NCBI GenBank assembly: GCA_002477755.1
Contig: DLKD01000114.1
Span: 1-54,616 of the forward strand
DNA: 54,616 bases
Direction: 5' to 3'
Source of the DNA: Gordonia sp. UBA7599
GTDB lineage: Bacteria; Actinomycetota; Actinomycetes; Mycobacteriales; Mycobacteriaceae
Part shown: one piece after another, positions 1-9,671 of the stretch
Position numbering within the stretch: position 1 is the first letter of the stretch
Layout: each line of letters starts with the position of its first letter
The notes under the pieces: generated by a model
The model's database searches: none
Seen by the model: the letters and a program-made list of their open reading frames with translations, nothing else
What the model was told of the DNA's origin: nothing
Translations under genes and position numbers: made by a program

Positions 1-663
1 GCGGAAGTCCTCGTCGCGATAGGCACGCGCGATCTGGTAGTACCGCTCCATCCCGGCGACCATCAGCAGCTGCTTGAACAGCTGCGGACTTTGCGGGAGG
101 GCGTAGAACGTCCCAGGCTGCAGGCGTGCGGGAACCAAGAAGTCGCGCGCGCCTTCGGGGGTGGAGCGCGTCAGCGTCGGGGTCTCGATCTCGATGAAGT
201 CATGGGCCGCGAGCACTCCGCGGGCCGCCGCGTTGGCACGTGAGCGCAGTCGGATCGCTGCTGCGGGGCCCTCACGGCGCAGATCGAGGTAGCGGTGGCG
301 CAACCGGACTTCCTCACCGGGCTGCTCGTCGAGCTGGAACGGCAGCGGAGCCGATTCGTTGAGCACCTCGAGCTGCGCGGCACTGATCTCGATCGCACCC
401 GAAGCGAGGTTCGCGTTCTCCGATCCTTCGGGGCGCAGCTCGACGACACCGGTCACCGCGATGACGAACTCGGCGCGCAGCCGGTGCGCAGCGGCCGCGA
501 CGGCCTCGTCGCGGAAGACCACCTGCACCACACCCGACGCGTCACGCAGATCGATGAACACGACGCCGCCGTGGTCGCGCCGACGCGCCACCCATCCGGC
601 CACGGTGACGGTCTGTCCGGCCGTGTCCCGGCGCAGCGAACCGGCGAGATGAGTGCGCAGCAC
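1..663 (-). CDS. aspS: Aspartyl-tRNA synthetase, N-terminal part (cut by window edge)
   Basis: Class II aminoacyl-tRNA synthetase that loads aspartate on tRNA-Asp. The first 221 residues are visible. They begin [11 protein letters not shown], continue with the OB-fold anticodon-binding domain (about 1-105), and reach class II motif 2 at the edge ([11 protein letters not shown], then [14 protein letters not shown]). The GTG start at 663 is preceded by a purine-rich ribosome site (GGGAGGGGA) about 5 nt upstream. In many actinobacteria without AsnRS this enzyme also misacylates tRNA-Asn for GatCAB, but that cannot be judged here. It is read divergently from the zinc peptidase at 890. Confidence 0.95.
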   Translation of the reverse strand, partial: MLRTHLAGSLRRDTAGQTVTVAGWVARRRDHGGVVFIDLRDASGVVQVVFRDEAVAAAAHRLRAEFVIAVTGVVELRPEGSENANLASGAIEISAAQLEVLNESAPLPFQLDEQPGEEVRLRHRYLDLRREGPAAAIRLRSRANAAARGVLAAHDFIEIETPTLTRSTPEGARDFLVPARLQPGTFYALPQSPQLFKQLLMVAGMERYYQIARAYRDEDFR

Positions 664-744
664 GAAAGTCCCCTCCCAAGGGTTGTCACAAAGGTTCCCG
701 CACGATCGCCCGTTCCTGGGAGTGATCATGCTGATCGACGTTCG

Positions 745-750
745 AGTCTA
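745..750 (-). promoter_or_regulatory. Candidate -10 box (TAGACT) for aspS
   Basis: TAGACT on the minus strand lies about 80 nt upstream of the aspS start. The same hexamer precedes ruvC, pdxS and dxs in this window, which supports it as a housekeeping sigma -10. No clear -35 is visible. Confidence 0.4.
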
Positions 751-840
751 CGGTCCCGCCCGCCCGCAGGGCCAAACGGTCCCCGGCGCCCCTCCGCCGC
801 GCTGGACGGGGAAACGTGGCGCACGCGGTCGGCGCCCGAA

Positions 841-846
841 TATGCT
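841..846 (+). promoter_or_regulatory. Candidate -10 box (TATGCT) for the zinc peptidase gene
   Basis: TATGCT lies 43 nt before the ATG at 890, in the 226-bp divergent region between aspS and the peptidase. The leader would be about 35-40 nt and contains the AGGAG ribosome site at 881-885. No convincing -35 is visible. Confidence 0.35.
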
Positions 847-889
847 GAAGTACATCGATCGCTTCACTGATCGCAATGACAGGAGAACC

Positions 890-1771
890 ATGACTTTCCA
901 AGGCAGCGGACCGCTCGATACGTCGACAGTCTCCAGCGGCGGTCTCGGCGGTGGCGGCGGCCTCGGCGGTGGTGGGCTCGGCGGTGGCCGTATCGCCCTG
1001 GGTGGTGGCGCCGGCCTGATCATCACGCTCATTGCGCTCTTCCTCGGCCTCAACCCGGGCAGTCTGCTCGGCAGCACCGGTAGCGGCTACGCGCCCACCG
1101 GGGACACGACCAACGATGCGATTTCCCAGCACATCCAGTCCTGCACCATTGAGAAAGCAAACACCGACGACATCTGCCGCATCGTCGGCACGGTCGACAG
1201 CGTCAACCGGGTCTGGTCGCAGATCCTGCCCGGCTACACCAAGCCGCGGACGAAGATCTTCAGCGGGTCGGTCAACACCGGGTGTGGCCCGGCGTCGTCG
1301 GGCATGGGGCCGTTCTACTGTCCGGCCGACCAGACCGCGTACTTCGATCCGTCGTTCTTCGAGACCCTCAAGCGCATGGGCGGCAGCGACGGCCCACTGG
1401 CTCAGATGTACGTCGTCGCCCACGAGTACGGCCACCACGTCGAGAACCTCACCGGAGTCCTCCAGAAGGGCAACCGGATGGGCAACAACGGCTCGGTGCG
1501 CATCGAGCTGCAGGCCGACTGCTTCGCCGGTGTGTGGGCGTCGCACGCCGACAAGGGCCCCGACGCGATGCTGGCGCCGGTGAGCAAGGACCAGATCGCC
1601 TCGGTGATCCAGACCGCCAAGGCGATCGGCGACGACACGATCCAGGGCTCCCGATCCAACCCCGAGGGGTGGACGCACGGCTCCGCGCAGCAGCGGGCGC
1701 GCTGGTTCATGATCGGTTACGAGTCCGGCGACCCGCGCCGCTGCGACACCTTCGCCACCAACGACCTGTAG
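890..1771 (+). CDS. Membrane-anchored neutral zinc metallopeptidase (YpfJ-like, PF04228)
   Basis: The 293-residue protein has a glycine-rich cytoplasmic N terminus (about 17-38), one membrane segment (about 40-58) and an extracytoplasmic peptidase domain. The zinc signature HEYGH is at residues 178-182, and ELQAD at 206-210 offers the third metal ligand. This is the YpfJ/PF04228 family; the glycine-rich membrane form matches what I remember of M. tuberculosis Rv2575. Substrates are unknown. ATG 890 was chosen because AGGAG sits 4 nt upstream; an in-frame ATG at 842 lacks such a site. The gene converges on hisS, and a strong hairpin follows its stop. Confidence 0.88.
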   Translation: MTFQGSGPLDTSTVSSGGLGGGGGLGGGGLGGGRIALGGGAGLIITLIALFLGLNPGSLLGSTGSGYAPTGDTTNDAISQHIQSCTIEKANTDDICRIVGTVDSVNRVWSQILPGYTKPRTKIFSGSVNTGCGPASSGMGPFYCPADQTAYFDPSFFETLKRMGGSDGPLAQMYVVAHEYGHHVENLTGVLQKGNRMGNNGSVRIELQADCFAGVWASHADKGPDAMLAPVSKDQIASVIQTAKAIGDDTIQGSRSNPEGWTHGSAQQRARWFMIGYESGDPRRCDTFATNDL

Positions 1772-1790
1772 CGCCACCAGCAACTGCTAT

Positions 1791-1825
1791 CTGATCGGCC
1801 GCCCGCTGCTCGGGCGGCCGATCAG
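1791..1825. terminator. Bidirectional terminator hairpin, overlapping the hisS stop codon
   Basis: A perfect 15-bp inverted repeat (1791-1805 with 1811-1825) has a 5-nt loop, CTGCT. It lies between the convergent zinc peptidase gene and hisS. The hisS stop codon (1822-1824) is inside the right arm. There is no long U tract, as is common for actinobacterial terminators. Confidence 0.85.
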
Positions 1826-3102
1826 GCGTCTTGGTCGATCTCGGCGGCGAGGAGGCGGACCTCCTCGACGACGCTGTCCAGCGACACGCGTTCCTGCGCG
1901 CCCGTCTTCAGCTTCTTGAGCTCGATACTGGCGTCCTCCAGCTCGCGCTCGCCCAGCACGAGGGCGAAGTCCGCGCCGGAGCGGTCGGCAGCCTTCATCG
2001 CACCCTTCAGCCCCCGGTCGCCATAAGCCAGGTCGACGGCGATCCCGGCATTGCGCAATTGTGCCGCGATGACGACCAGCCGGTCCTTGGCCGCCTCGCC
2101 CATGGGCACCCCGAACACGCGGCAGCGCGCCGGCTCGTCGACGGCCACGCCCTCGGCGCGCAGCGCGAGGACTGTGCGGTCCACGCCCAGGCCGAAACCA
2201 ATCCCGGAGAGGTCCTGCTTGCCGCCGAGTTGGCGCATCAGACCGTCGTAGCGGCCACCGCCCCCGATGCCCGACTGAGCACCCAAGCCGTCGTGGACGA
2301 ACTCGAAGGTCGTCTTGGTGTAGTAGTCCAGGCCGCGCACGAGGCGCGGGTTGATCTCGTAGGCCACGCCGAGGCGGTCGAGGTGTCCGCGCACCGCCGC
2401 GAAGTGCCGCGCCGACTCCTCACCGAGGTGGTCGATCAGCAGCGGGGCGTCCGCGGTCATCTCACGGACCTCCGGGCGCTTGTCGTCGAGGACTCGCAGC
2501 GGGTTGATCTCGGCGCGCGCCCGGGTCGCCTCATCGAGGGGAAGACCGGACAGGAAATCCACCAGCAGTTCCCGGTAGGCCGGCCGGTCCTCGGCCGTGC
2601 CCAGCGAGGCCAGTTCCAGCCGGTACCCGGTGAGCCCCAGACGGCGGTACCCCTCGTCGGCGATCGCGATGACCTCGGCATCCAGCGCCGGATCGTCGAC
2701 GCCGATCGCCTCGACCCCGACCTGCTGCAACTGGCGGTAGCGCCCCTCCTGAGGCTTCTCATAGCGGAAGAAGGGACCGCTGTAGCACAGCTTCACCGGC
2801 AACTGCCCCCGGTCGAGCCCGTGCTGCAGGACCGCCCGCATCACACCGGCCGTGCCCTCCGGGCGTAGCGTGACGCTCCGTTCACCGCGATCGGCGAACG
2901 TGTACATCTCCTTGGAGACGACGTCGGTCGACTCCCCCACGCCACGGGCGAACAGCGCGGTGTCCTCGAAGATTGGCAACTCGATGTGCCCATAGCCGGC
3001 CAGTGCGGCAGCCTTCGCGAGGGTGTCCCGGACGCGGGTGAAGTCGGCCGAACGCGGTGGGAAATAATCCGGGATGCCGCGCGGGGCCTGGAACTCGCTC
3101 AC
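1822..3102 (-). CDS. hisS: Histidyl-tRNA synthetase
   Basis: Class II synthetase that loads histidine on tRNA-His; 426 residues, full length. RPEGTAG is at 80-86, motif 2 ([16 protein letters not shown]) at 112-127, the HisRS-specific RGLDYYT at 256-262, and GGGRYDGL at 281-288, followed by the C-terminal anticodon-binding domain. The GTG start at 3102 overlaps the stop of the upstream metallo-beta-lactamase-fold gene as GTGA, so the two are translationally coupled. This pairing is the same as Rv2580c-Rv2581c in M. tuberculosis. Confidence 0.97.
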   Translation of the reverse strand: MSEFQAPRGIPDYFPPRSADFTRVRDTLAKAAALAGYGHIELPIFEDTALFARGVGESTDVVSKEMYTFADRGERSVTLRPEGTAGVMRAVLQHGLDRGQLPVKLCYSGPFFRYEKPQEGRYRQLQQVGVEAIGVDDPALDAEVIAIADEGYRRLGLTGYRLELASLGTAEDRPAYRELLVDFLSGLPLDEATRARAEINPLRVLDDKRPEVREMTADAPLLIDHLGEESARHFAAVRGHLDRLGVAYEINPRLVRGLDYYTKTTFEFVHDGLGAQSGIGGGGRYDGLMRQLGGKQDLSGIGFGLGVDRTVLALRAEGVAVDEPARCRVFGVPMGEAAKDRLVVIAAQLRNAGIAVDLAYGDRGLKGAMKAADRSGADFALVLGERELEDASIELKKLKTGAQERVSLDSVVEEVRLLAAEIDQDA

Positions 3103-3839
3103 AGTCCGTGTCGTCCTTTCGGGGGCGCCGAGGCGCCCGATCCGCCGATGCCGGCGAGGAATGGGTTGGCGGCACGCTCGGCGCCGATGGTCGTCTGCGG
3201 GCCGTGGCCGGGAAGCACCACCGTATCGTCGGGCAACGGCAGCAGCTTGGCGGCGATCGAGTCCAGCAGCTGCTGGTGATCGCCTCCCGGCAGGTCCGTC
3301 CGGCCAATCGACCCCTGGAAGAGTACGTCGCCGGCGAAACAGATGCGCACCGGGTTTTCGTCGTCACCGGGCACGTCGATGCCCAGCAACACCGAACCCT
3401 GAGTGTGTCCGGGGGCAAGGTCCACTACGAATCGCAGGCCGGCCAGCTCGACCTCCTCGCCGTCGGTGAACTCGATGACCTTCTCCGGTTCCACAAACTT
3501 CATCACCCCGATCATCGTGCCCAGCGCCCGGCCCAGGCCTTTGCCCGGATCGGTCAGCATCGGCCGGTCGGCGGCATGGATGTAGCAAGGGATCCCATAG
3601 GTCTCGCAGACTTTCGCTGCATTCCACGTGTGATCGAGGTGTCCGTGGGTCAGGAGCACCGCGACCGGCGTGAGCCCGTACTGCGCGCACACCTTGTCGA
3701 CCTGCTCGGCGGCATCCTGTCCGGGATCGATGATGACGGCCTCACCGCCCGGCCCGTCCGGCGACGCATCCGCCGAGACGAGGTAGCAGTTCGTCTGGAA
3801 CATGCCCGCGGGGAATCCAGTGATCAGCATGGTCGTCAT
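3099..3839 (-). CDS. Metallo-beta-lactamase-fold hydrolase, glyoxalase II-like
   Basis: The 246-residue cytoplasmic protein carries the family metal ligands: THGHLDH (64-70), PGHTQGS (143-149, ligand H145), AGDVLF (169-174, bridging Asp) and PGHGPQT (210-216, ligand H212). This places it with the glyoxalase II/hydroxyacylglutathione-hydrolase-like group. Actinobacteria of this type usually make mycothiol rather than glutathione, so a mycothiol or other thioester substrate is an inference. ATG 3839 begins MTTMLITGF; a second ATG at 3830 is possible. It is transcribed ahead of hisS with a 4-base overlap and lies divergent to the cyclophilin gene. Confidence 0.88.
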   Translation of the reverse strand: MTTMLITGFPAGMFQTNCYLVSADASPDGPGGEAVIIDPGQDAAEQVDKVCAQYGLTPVAVLLTHGHLDHTWNAAKVCETYGIPCYIHAADRPMLTDPGKGLGRALGTMIGVMKFVEPEKVIEFTDGEEVELAGLRFVVDLAPGHTQGSVLLGIDVPGDDENPVRICFAGDVLFQGSIGRTDLPGGDHQQLLDSIAAKLLPLPDDTVVLPGHGPQTTIGAERAANPFLAGIGGSGASAPPKGRHGL

Positions 3840-3956
3840 TGTCTCAGAAACGCAGCCCGACCCACCACGCGGCGCGGACCCGGTGTCACCACGACGCCCG
3901 CGGGACTGGCAGTATGGCAGCTGACCCATGACCGCGCCCGAGGAGAGTTCCCGCAC

Positions 3957-4937
3957 GTGACCAGCAACGACGAGCAAGTGACCAGCAACGAGGATCGCCG
4001 TCTGGCCGCCAAGCGCAAGCTGGAGGCCAGGCTAGCCGCCGAGCGCGCCCGCCAGGTCCGCAGCCGCAACATCCTCATCGGCGTCCTCTCGGTGATCACA
4101 CTGCTCGTCGCAGCCACCATCGTCTGGGTAGCGCAGAACTTCATCGGCACGGTCACCTGTGATTGGGGCAAGCCGCAGAACACGCTGGCCGACACGGTCA
4201 AGGACCGCGCCAAGATCGTCGGAGGCCAACCCCCGGAGCGCCGTGCCGAGGCCGAGAAGTACATGAACACCCTCGCCGCCGGCGTACCCAAGGAGCGCAC
4301 CTCGCCCCAGCCGTCGTCGAACGTTCCGGTGCCCTTCCCCGGCACCAAGCGCTACATCAAGACCGGTTCATGGTTCGCCAGCTCCACCACCCCGATGACG
4401 CTGGACACCAACCACGGCTCCCTGCCGATCACGCTGGATCACGCGTCCGCGCCGTGCAACTCCGCGGCTATCCAGTCCCTGGCATCGCACGGCTACTACG
4501 ACGGCACCGACTGCCACCGCCTGACCCGTAGCGAGAACCTGAAGGTCCTGCAGTGCGGCGATCCGACGGGGACCGGCATGGGCGGGCCCGGATGGACCAC
4601 CATCGATGAGCCGCCCACCCAACTCAAGAAGGTCCCGGGCACCCAGGACTCGATGATGGGCGCCGGTCCGGTCGTCTACCCGCGCGGCACGGTCGCCATC
4701 GCCAACTCCAACAACCCGATGATGGGCCGCTCCAACACCGGCGCCGCCCAGTTCTTCATCGTCTGGTCCGACTCCCAGCTGTCCCCCGACTTCGCGGTCG
4801 TCGGCAAACTCGACGAGAGCGGGATGAAGACACTGGACGCGATCTCCAAGATCCCGACCGAACCCGGCCCCGACGGCAACAAGGACAGCGGTCGTCCCAA
4901 GGACGCCGTGACCATCAAGTCGGCCAAGGTCGGCTGA
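3957..4937 (+). CDS. ppiB: Membrane-anchored peptidyl-prolyl cis-trans isomerase (cyclophilin)
   Basis: The 326-residue protein starts with a basic cytoplasmic stretch, crosses the membrane once (about 39-60), and has an extracytoplasmic linker followed by a cyclophilin domain from about 150 to the end. Cyclophilin landmarks include GYYDGTDCHRLT, a GxGxGGP loop and SNTGAAQFFI. It would catalyse proline isomerisation during folding of exported proteins. GTG 3957 was chosen because GAGGAG lies about 10 nt upstream; an in-frame GTG at 3978 is the alternative. Position and architecture match Rv2582. Confidence 0.93.
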   Translation: MTSNDEQVTSNEDRRLAAKRKLEARLAAERARQVRSRNILIGVLSVITLLVAATIVWVAQNFIGTVTCDWGKPQNTLADTVKDRAKIVGGQPPERRAEAEKYMNTLAAGVPKERTSPQPSSNVPVPFPGTKRYIKTGSWFASSTTPMTLDTNHGSLPITLDHASAPCNSAAIQSLASHGYYDGTDCHRLTRSENLKVLQCGDPTGTGMGGPGWTTIDEPPTQLKKVPGTQDSMMGAGPVVYPRGTVAIANSNNPMMGRSNTGAAQFFIVWSDSQLSPDFAVVGKLDESGMKTLDAISKIPTEPGPDGNKDSGRPKDAVTIKSAKVG

Positions 4938-4941
4938 GTAC

Positions 4942-4989
4942 GCTACGCGGCTGACACCACCGGGCCGCTCCGCAAGCTACGCGGCTGAC
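4942..4989. repeat. Two direct copies of a 14-bp relA-tail sequence
   Basis: GCTACGCGGCTGAC occurs at 4942-4955 and again at 4976-4989. The second copy is the relA stop codon and last codons read on the plus strand; the first lies in the 39-bp gap after ppiB. It looks like a small duplication of the relA 3' end. Confidence 0.7.
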
Positions 4990-7370
4990 GTAACCCGGTA
5001 GACGTCGTACACGCCCTCGATGTTGCGGACGACGTTGAGAACGTGACCCAGGTGCGTCGGGTCGCCCATTTCAAAGGTGAAACGGCTGACGGCCACGCGG
5101 TCGTTGTTCGTGGTGACCGACGCCGACAGGATGTTTAGCTTCTCGTCGGCGAGGGCCTTCGTCACGTCCGACAACAGCCGATGCCGGTCCAGCGCCTCCA
5201 CCTGAATCGCCACGAGGAACACCGACGAATCCGACGGCGCCCACACCACGTTGATGAGCCGCTCGTCCTGCTCGCGAAGCGCCGCCGTGTTCGGACAGTC
5301 GGTGCGGTGCACGCTCACCCCGCCACCGCGGGTGACGAAGCCGAGGATGTCGTCACCGGGCACCGGTGTGCAGCATTTGGCCAGTTTGATCAGGACGTTG
5401 TCGACACCCTCGACGACGACTCCGGCATCGCCACCCGCGCGTCGGCGCGGTGGCATCGTCGACGGGGTGGAGATCTCGGCGAGCTCTTCCTCGGCGCTGT
5501 CGAGGCCGCCGAGCTGGGCCACCAGTCGGCTCACCACGCGGTGGGCCGACACCTGGTTCTCCCCCACCGCGGTGTAGAGCGCCGTCACATCCGGGTAGTG
5601 CAGCTCGACGGCGACCGCACTCATGTTCTCGACTGTCAGCAACCGCTGCGGGGGCAAACCACCGCGGCGGACCTCTCGTGCGATCGCCTCCTTGCCCGCG
5701 TCGAGGGCCTCTTCGCGACGCTCCTTGGCGAACCACTGACGGATCTTCGTCTTCGCGCGCGGGGAGACGACGAAATTCTGCCAGTCCCGGGACGGGCCGG
5801 CGTTGGGCGCCTTGGAGGTGAACACCTCGACGACCTCGCCGTTGTCGAGCTTTCGCTCCAGCGCCACGAGCCGACCGTTGACGCGCGCGCCGATGCAGCG
5901 GTGGCCGACCTCGGTATGGACGGCGTAGGCGAAGTCGACCGGCGTCGAACCGGCCGGGAGGGTGAACACGTCGCCCTTGGGGCTGAAGACGAAGATTTCC
6001 TTGACGGCCAGGTCGTAGCGCAGCGATTCCAGGAACTCGCCCGGATCGGCCGCCTCCCGCTGCCAATCGAGCAACTGCCGCATCCAGGCCATGTCGTCGA
6101 TCTCGGCGAGCTCGGCACCCTTGTGCCCCTTGCGGTCGGCGCGGGTGCCACCCTCCTTGTAGCGCCAGTGCGCGGCGATGCCGAACTCGGCGGTGCGGTG
6201 CATGTCGCGCGTGCGGATCTGCACCTCGAGCGGTTTGCCCTCCGGGCCGATCACGGTGGTGTGCAGCGACTGGTAGACGCCGTAGCGCGGCTGGGCGATG
6301 TAGTCCTTGAACCGTCCTGCCATCGGCTGCCACAACGAATGCACCACGCCGACCGCCGCGTAGCAGTCGCGCACGTCCTCGCACAGGATGCGAATGCCGA
6401 CAAGATCGTGGATGTCGTCGAAGTCGCGGCCCTTGACGATCATCTTCTGATAGATCGACCAATAGTGTTTGGGCCGGCCCTCGACGATCGCCGACAGGCG
6501 CGCCCCGGCCAGCGCCTCGTTCACCTCGTCGCGGACCTTGGTCAGATAGATGTCGCGCGAGGGTGCGCGATCGGCGACGAGCCGGACGATCTCTTCGTAC
6601 CGCTTGGGGTGCAGGATCGCGAACGACAGGTCCTCGAGCTCCCATTTGACGGTCGCCATGCCGAGGCGATGCGCCAGGGGCGCGATCACCTCGAGCGTCT
6701 CGCGCGCTTTCCGGGCCTGCTTCTCCGGCGGGAGGAACCGCATGGTGCGCATGTTGTGCAACCGGTCGGCCACCTTGATGACCAGTACCCGCGGGTCCCG
6801 CGCCATCGCGATGATCATCTTGCGGATCGTCTCGGCCTCGGCGGCCGTGCCCAGTGCCACTTTGTCGAGCTTGGTGACACCGTCCACGAGGTGGGCGACC
6901 TCGGGACCAAAGTCGTCGGAGATCTGTTCCAGTGAGTAGCCGGTGTCCTCGACGGTGTCATGCAGCAATGCCGCGATCAGCGTCGTCGTGTCCATGCCGA
7001 GGTCGGCCAGGATCGTCGCGACCGCCAACGGGTGGGTGATGTAGGAGTCCCCCGACTTGCGGAACTGCCCCTCGTGTTGGGCCTCGGCCACGTCGTATGC
7101 GCGCTGGAGCAGCGCGATATCGGCCTTCGGATAGATCTCTCGGTGTAGCGCTGCCAGGGGTTCGAGGACCGGACGCACCGACGAGCGGGTCGACGTCATG
7201 CGGCGCGCCAGTCGGGCGCGGACGCGACGCGTCGCCGAGGTCGAGACGGGCATGTGGTCGGGAGTCGCCAACCGGTCGGGTGGTCCGGCGGAGTCGACTT
7301 CGGCCGGTGGGGCGGCCGGTTCGGGCGCGGCGACGATGGCGACGTCGTCGATATCGGGCGATTCGTCCAT
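4977..7370 (-). CDS. relA: Bifunctional (p)ppGpp synthetase/hydrolase Rel
   Basis: This enzyme makes and degrades the stringent-response alarmone (p)ppGpp; 797 residues. The hydrolase HD domain has the intact HDTVEDT motif at 137-143. The synthetase domain has [13 protein letters not shown] (298-310), GVYQSLHTT and [11 protein letters not shown] (382-392). These are followed by TGS, a cysteine-bearing conserved segment ([10 protein letters not shown]) and a C-terminal ACT domain. The first 60 or so residues are a poorly conserved extension. The ATG at 7370 follows a purine-rich GGGAGAGGGGAG. It lies 58 bp after apt; TAAACT near 7411-7416 could be its own -10 box. Confidence 0.97.
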   Translation of the reverse strand: MDESPDIDDVAIVAAPEPAAPPAEVDSAGPPDRLATPDHMPVSTSATRRVRARLARRMTSTRSSVRPVLEPLAALHREIYPKADIALLQRAYDVAEAQHEGQFRKSGDSYITHPLAVATILADLGMDTTTLIAALLHDTVEDTGYSLEQISDDFGPEVAHLVDGVTKLDKVALGTAAEAETIRKMIIAMARDPRVLVIKVADRLHNMRTMRFLPPEKQARKARETLEVIAPLAHRLGMATVKWELEDLSFAILHPKRYEEIVRLVADRAPSRDIYLTKVRDEVNEALAGARLSAIVEGRPKHYWSIYQKMIVKGRDFDDIHDLVGIRILCEDVRDCYAAVGVVHSLWQPMAGRFKDYIAQPRYGVYQSLHTTVIGPEGKPLEVQIRTRDMHRTAEFGIAAHWRYKEGGTRADRKGHKGAELAEIDDMAWMRQLLDWQREAADPGEFLESLRYDLAVKEIFVFSPKGDVFTLPAGSTPVDFAYAVHTEVGHRCIGARVNGRLVALERKLDNGEVVEVFTSKAPNAGPSRDWQNFVVSPRAKTKIRQWFAKERREEALDAGKEAIAREVRRGGLPPQRLLTVENMSAVAVELHYPDVTALYTAVGENQVSAHRVVSRLVAQLGGLDSAEEELAEISTPSTMPPRRRAGGDAGVVVEGVDNVLIKLAKCCTPVPGDDILGFVTRGGGVSVHRTDCPNTAALREQDERLINVVWAPSDSSVFLVAIQVEALDRHRLLSDVTKALADEKLNILSASVTTNNDRVAVSRFTFEMGDPTHLGHVLNVVRNIEGVYDVYRVTSAA

Positions 7371-7428
7371 CCGCGCTCCCCTCTCCCCGCCGGGCGGTTC
7401 GTTCCAGTTTAGACGGGCGCGGCCATCC

Positions 7429-7971
7429 TCATCCGGTCACCAGCGCGCGGACCTGAACTGAATCCGGCACCGACCCCGCCACCACTGCGCGTCCCTCCAT
7501 GCCGTCGAGTTCCATGACGACCGCTACGCCCGCGACACGTGCACCGGCCTGCGTCAACAAACGCGCAGTCGCCCCGATCGTTCCACCGGTGGCGAGCACG
7601 TCGTCGACGATCAGAACCCGGCGTCCGTCGAGGTCGAGCGCATCGGCGGGGATCTCGAGGGTCGCGGTCCCGTACTCCATTTCATAAGTGCAGGCCAACA
7701 CCGGGGGCGGCAGCTTCCCGGTCTTGCGGACGGCGATCACGCCGACCCCGAGGCGTTGGGCGACCGCACCGCCGAGTAGGAATCCGCGTGCGTCGATTCC
7801 GGCGACGGCATCGACGGCGTACCCGTCACTCAATGCCGACACGACGGCATCGAACCCGGCCGCATCGGCCAGCACCGGGGTGAGATCGCGGAAGAGGACG
7901 CCCGGCGACGGGAAGTCGGGAACATCGCGGCTAAGCGCGGCGATCAGCGATCGCGCGCGCTGCGCGCTCAC
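7429..7971 (-). CDS. apt: Adenine phosphoribosyltransferase
   Basis: Purine salvage enzyme that converts adenine and PRPP to AMP. It has 180 residues from GTG 7971, which overlaps the stop of the upstream lipoprotein gene as GTGA. Family landmarks are [13 protein letters not shown] near the N terminus and the PRPP-binding loop [17 protein letters not shown] at 7983 is a possible alternative start. The order secD-secF-lipoprotein-apt-relA is conserved in mycobacteria. Confidence 0.94.
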   Translation of the reverse strand: MSAQRARSLIAALSRDVPDFPSPGVLFRDLTPVLADAAGFDAVVSALSDGYAVDAVAGIDARGFLLGGAVAQRLGVGVIAVRKTGKLPPPVLACTYEMEYGTATLEIPADALDLDGRRVLIVDDVLATGGTIGATARLLTQAGARVAGVAVVMELDGMEGRAVVAGSVPDSVQVRALVTG

Positions 7972-9662
7972 GAGCGCGACCACCGATCCATGTTCCACCC
8001 GGTGCCGTTGCGCGCCCGGCCGGCGATCACTCCGGACAACTTGTCCGACCACACCTGTTCACGCGGCGTCGCAAACAGCGGGATCGATGCGAGTTCACGC
8101 CACGCGACGGTCTCCAGCTCGCGCAGCTGGGCGAGCTGGTCGCCGGCGACCACGCTGACGGAGAACCGCGTCACCGCGTCGGTGGCCGGCGGATACCGGA
8201 AGTCCCCGATGTTCAGCGGATCACCGCCGAAAAAGGCATAGGCGCTCCGGACGTCGGATGCGGCGCCAGCTGCGGCGAAGCTCGCCCCGGTGTTCACCAG
8301 AAGCGCGTCGAACGCCGTGCCCAGGCCCGTGACGGTGACTGCTGGACCACCCGCGTCGACGACGTCGATTCCCGCGCGGCGGCACGATTCGGCCATGGCC
8401 GCGACCATCCCGGCACGTCGCGCGTCGGGTCCGAGGTAGGCGACGCGGACACGCATTGGCGGCGGTGGCGCGCCGTTGGGCAGCGGCGGACGCTGACCGG
8501 CGGCTTCACGTGCCCGGACGATGTCGGGACGGGCGTAACGCACACCGAACTGCGTGTTGATCGGATCGGCGAGATCACTTGCCGGGGTGAGCACATGCAG
8601 ATTCCACGGCTGCGACCCGTACCCGGCGGTGCGGGCCAGTGCGTCCCGCGGCACGCATGCGCCGAACGCCTGACGGGCCTGCGGCGGGCCGAGCACGCCC
8701 CGCTGCGCCAGAACCACCTGTTCGACGGACAGGGAGTGCCCGGCGGGCGAGACCTGGGGCTGCGCCGGCTCCGCTCCCGCCGCCGGGGCGTCGATGCCCA
8801 CGGCGGTGTCGGTGACGTCGAATCCGCCATGGGCGGTGCGCGCAGCTGCATCGGTGTTGCGGCCGTGGACGACGATGTTGCGGACCGCGGGTGCCTGTCC
8901 CCACCACTTGTCGTTGGGCACCAGTCGCAACCCAGACTTGGGGTCGAAAGACTCGGCACGATAGGGGCCGAGAGCGACGAACCGCGCCGGGTCGAGCGGC
9001 CCGGCCGACAGGCGGAATCCGGCGTTCCACGACTTCGCCACCGCCTCGAGGACAGCAGGTTTGCGGGCGCGGATGGCGTCGAGGATCGACGGTGCTCCGG
9101 CGTCGCGGGCCACAATGTGGGCCGGCAGCAGTGCCCCCGCCCCGAACAGCGAGCGCCAATCCCGGTAGTCGCGGCCCTTCACGTAGTGCACGACCGCCGT
9201 GTCGGCACCCGGCGCGCAGTCCACCCGCTCGATGTCGCGGTAGCCGGCGGTGGTCGCCGGGGTGAACCCCGGGAACCGACCGCTCTGAGCCACCCACGAG
9301 AGCAGGACGTCGTCGCAGGTCGGTTTCACCCCGTCGGAGTAGAGCGCCTTCGGTGAGAAGGTGTACTTCACGGTCAGCGTCGGGCCCGGTACCGCAGTGG
9401 CTTCGCCGACGTCGCGGTCGGACACCACCTGGCCCTGCGGGCCCAGGAAGCTGAAACCGCCCAGGACCCGGGTGAACGCCATGGCCACGCCGTCGGCATT
9501 GCCCTCCCGGCTGGCCGCGTTGTATGTCGACAGCCGTGCGTCAGTCCGGTAGTAGATCGGTGTGTTCTCGTCGATTCCGCATCCGGCGACCAGCGGCAGC
9601 ACCACGGCGGCCGACGCCGCGATCAGGCCGAGGGTGCGGCAGTCGCGCTTGGTGATTGGCAC
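7968..9662 (-). CDS. Oligopeptide-binding-like lipoprotein (family 5 solute-binding fold)
   Basis: The 564-residue protein has an N-terminal signal ending in the lipobox LVAGCG (cysteine near 28), so it should be lipidated and face the outside. The rest resembles family 5 extracellular solute-binding proteins (DppA/OppA type). No ABC permease or ATPase lies nearby, so it may be an orphan binding protein or serve another role. It sits 9 bp after secF and overlaps apt by 4 bases. The position is that of Rv2585c. The GTG start is at 9662. Confidence 0.8.
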   Translation of the reverse strand: MPITKRDCRTLGLIAASAAVVLPLVAGCGIDENTPIYYRTDARLSTYNAASREGNADGVAMAFTRVLGGFSFLGPQGQVVSDRDVGEATAVPGPTLTVKYTFSPKALYSDGVKPTCDDVLLSWVAQSGRFPGFTPATTAGYRDIERVDCAPGADTAVVHYVKGRDYRDWRSLFGAGALLPAHIVARDAGAPSILDAIRARKPAVLEAVAKSWNAGFRLSAGPLDPARFVALGPYRAESFDPKSGLRLVPNDKWWGQAPAVRNIVVHGRNTDAAARTAHGGFDVTDTAVGIDAPAAGAEPAQPQVSPAGHSLSVEQVVLAQRGVLGPPQARQAFGACVPRDALARTAGYGSQPWNLHVLTPASDLADPINTQFGVRYARPDIVRAREAAGQRPPLPNGAPPPPMRVRVAYLGPDARRAGMVAAMAESCRRAGIDVVDAGGPAVTVTGLGTAFDALLVNTGASFAAAGAASDVRSAYAFFGGDPLNIGDFRYPPATDAVTRFSVSVVAGDQLAQLRELETVAWRELASIPLFATPREQVWSDKLSGVIAGRARNGTGWNMDRWSRS

Positions 9663-9671
9663 GGTCCGAGA

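Noticed and set aside
952-1005. GGC-rich repeat in the zinc peptidase gene
   Set aside because: It encodes the glycine-rich N terminus common in this family and has no regular repeat unit at DNA level.
686-1783. Long open frames opposite the zinc peptidase and most other genes
   Set aside because: They are third-position GC shadows: Arg/Gly/Pro-rich, no family motifs, and opposite a gene with clear conserved residues.
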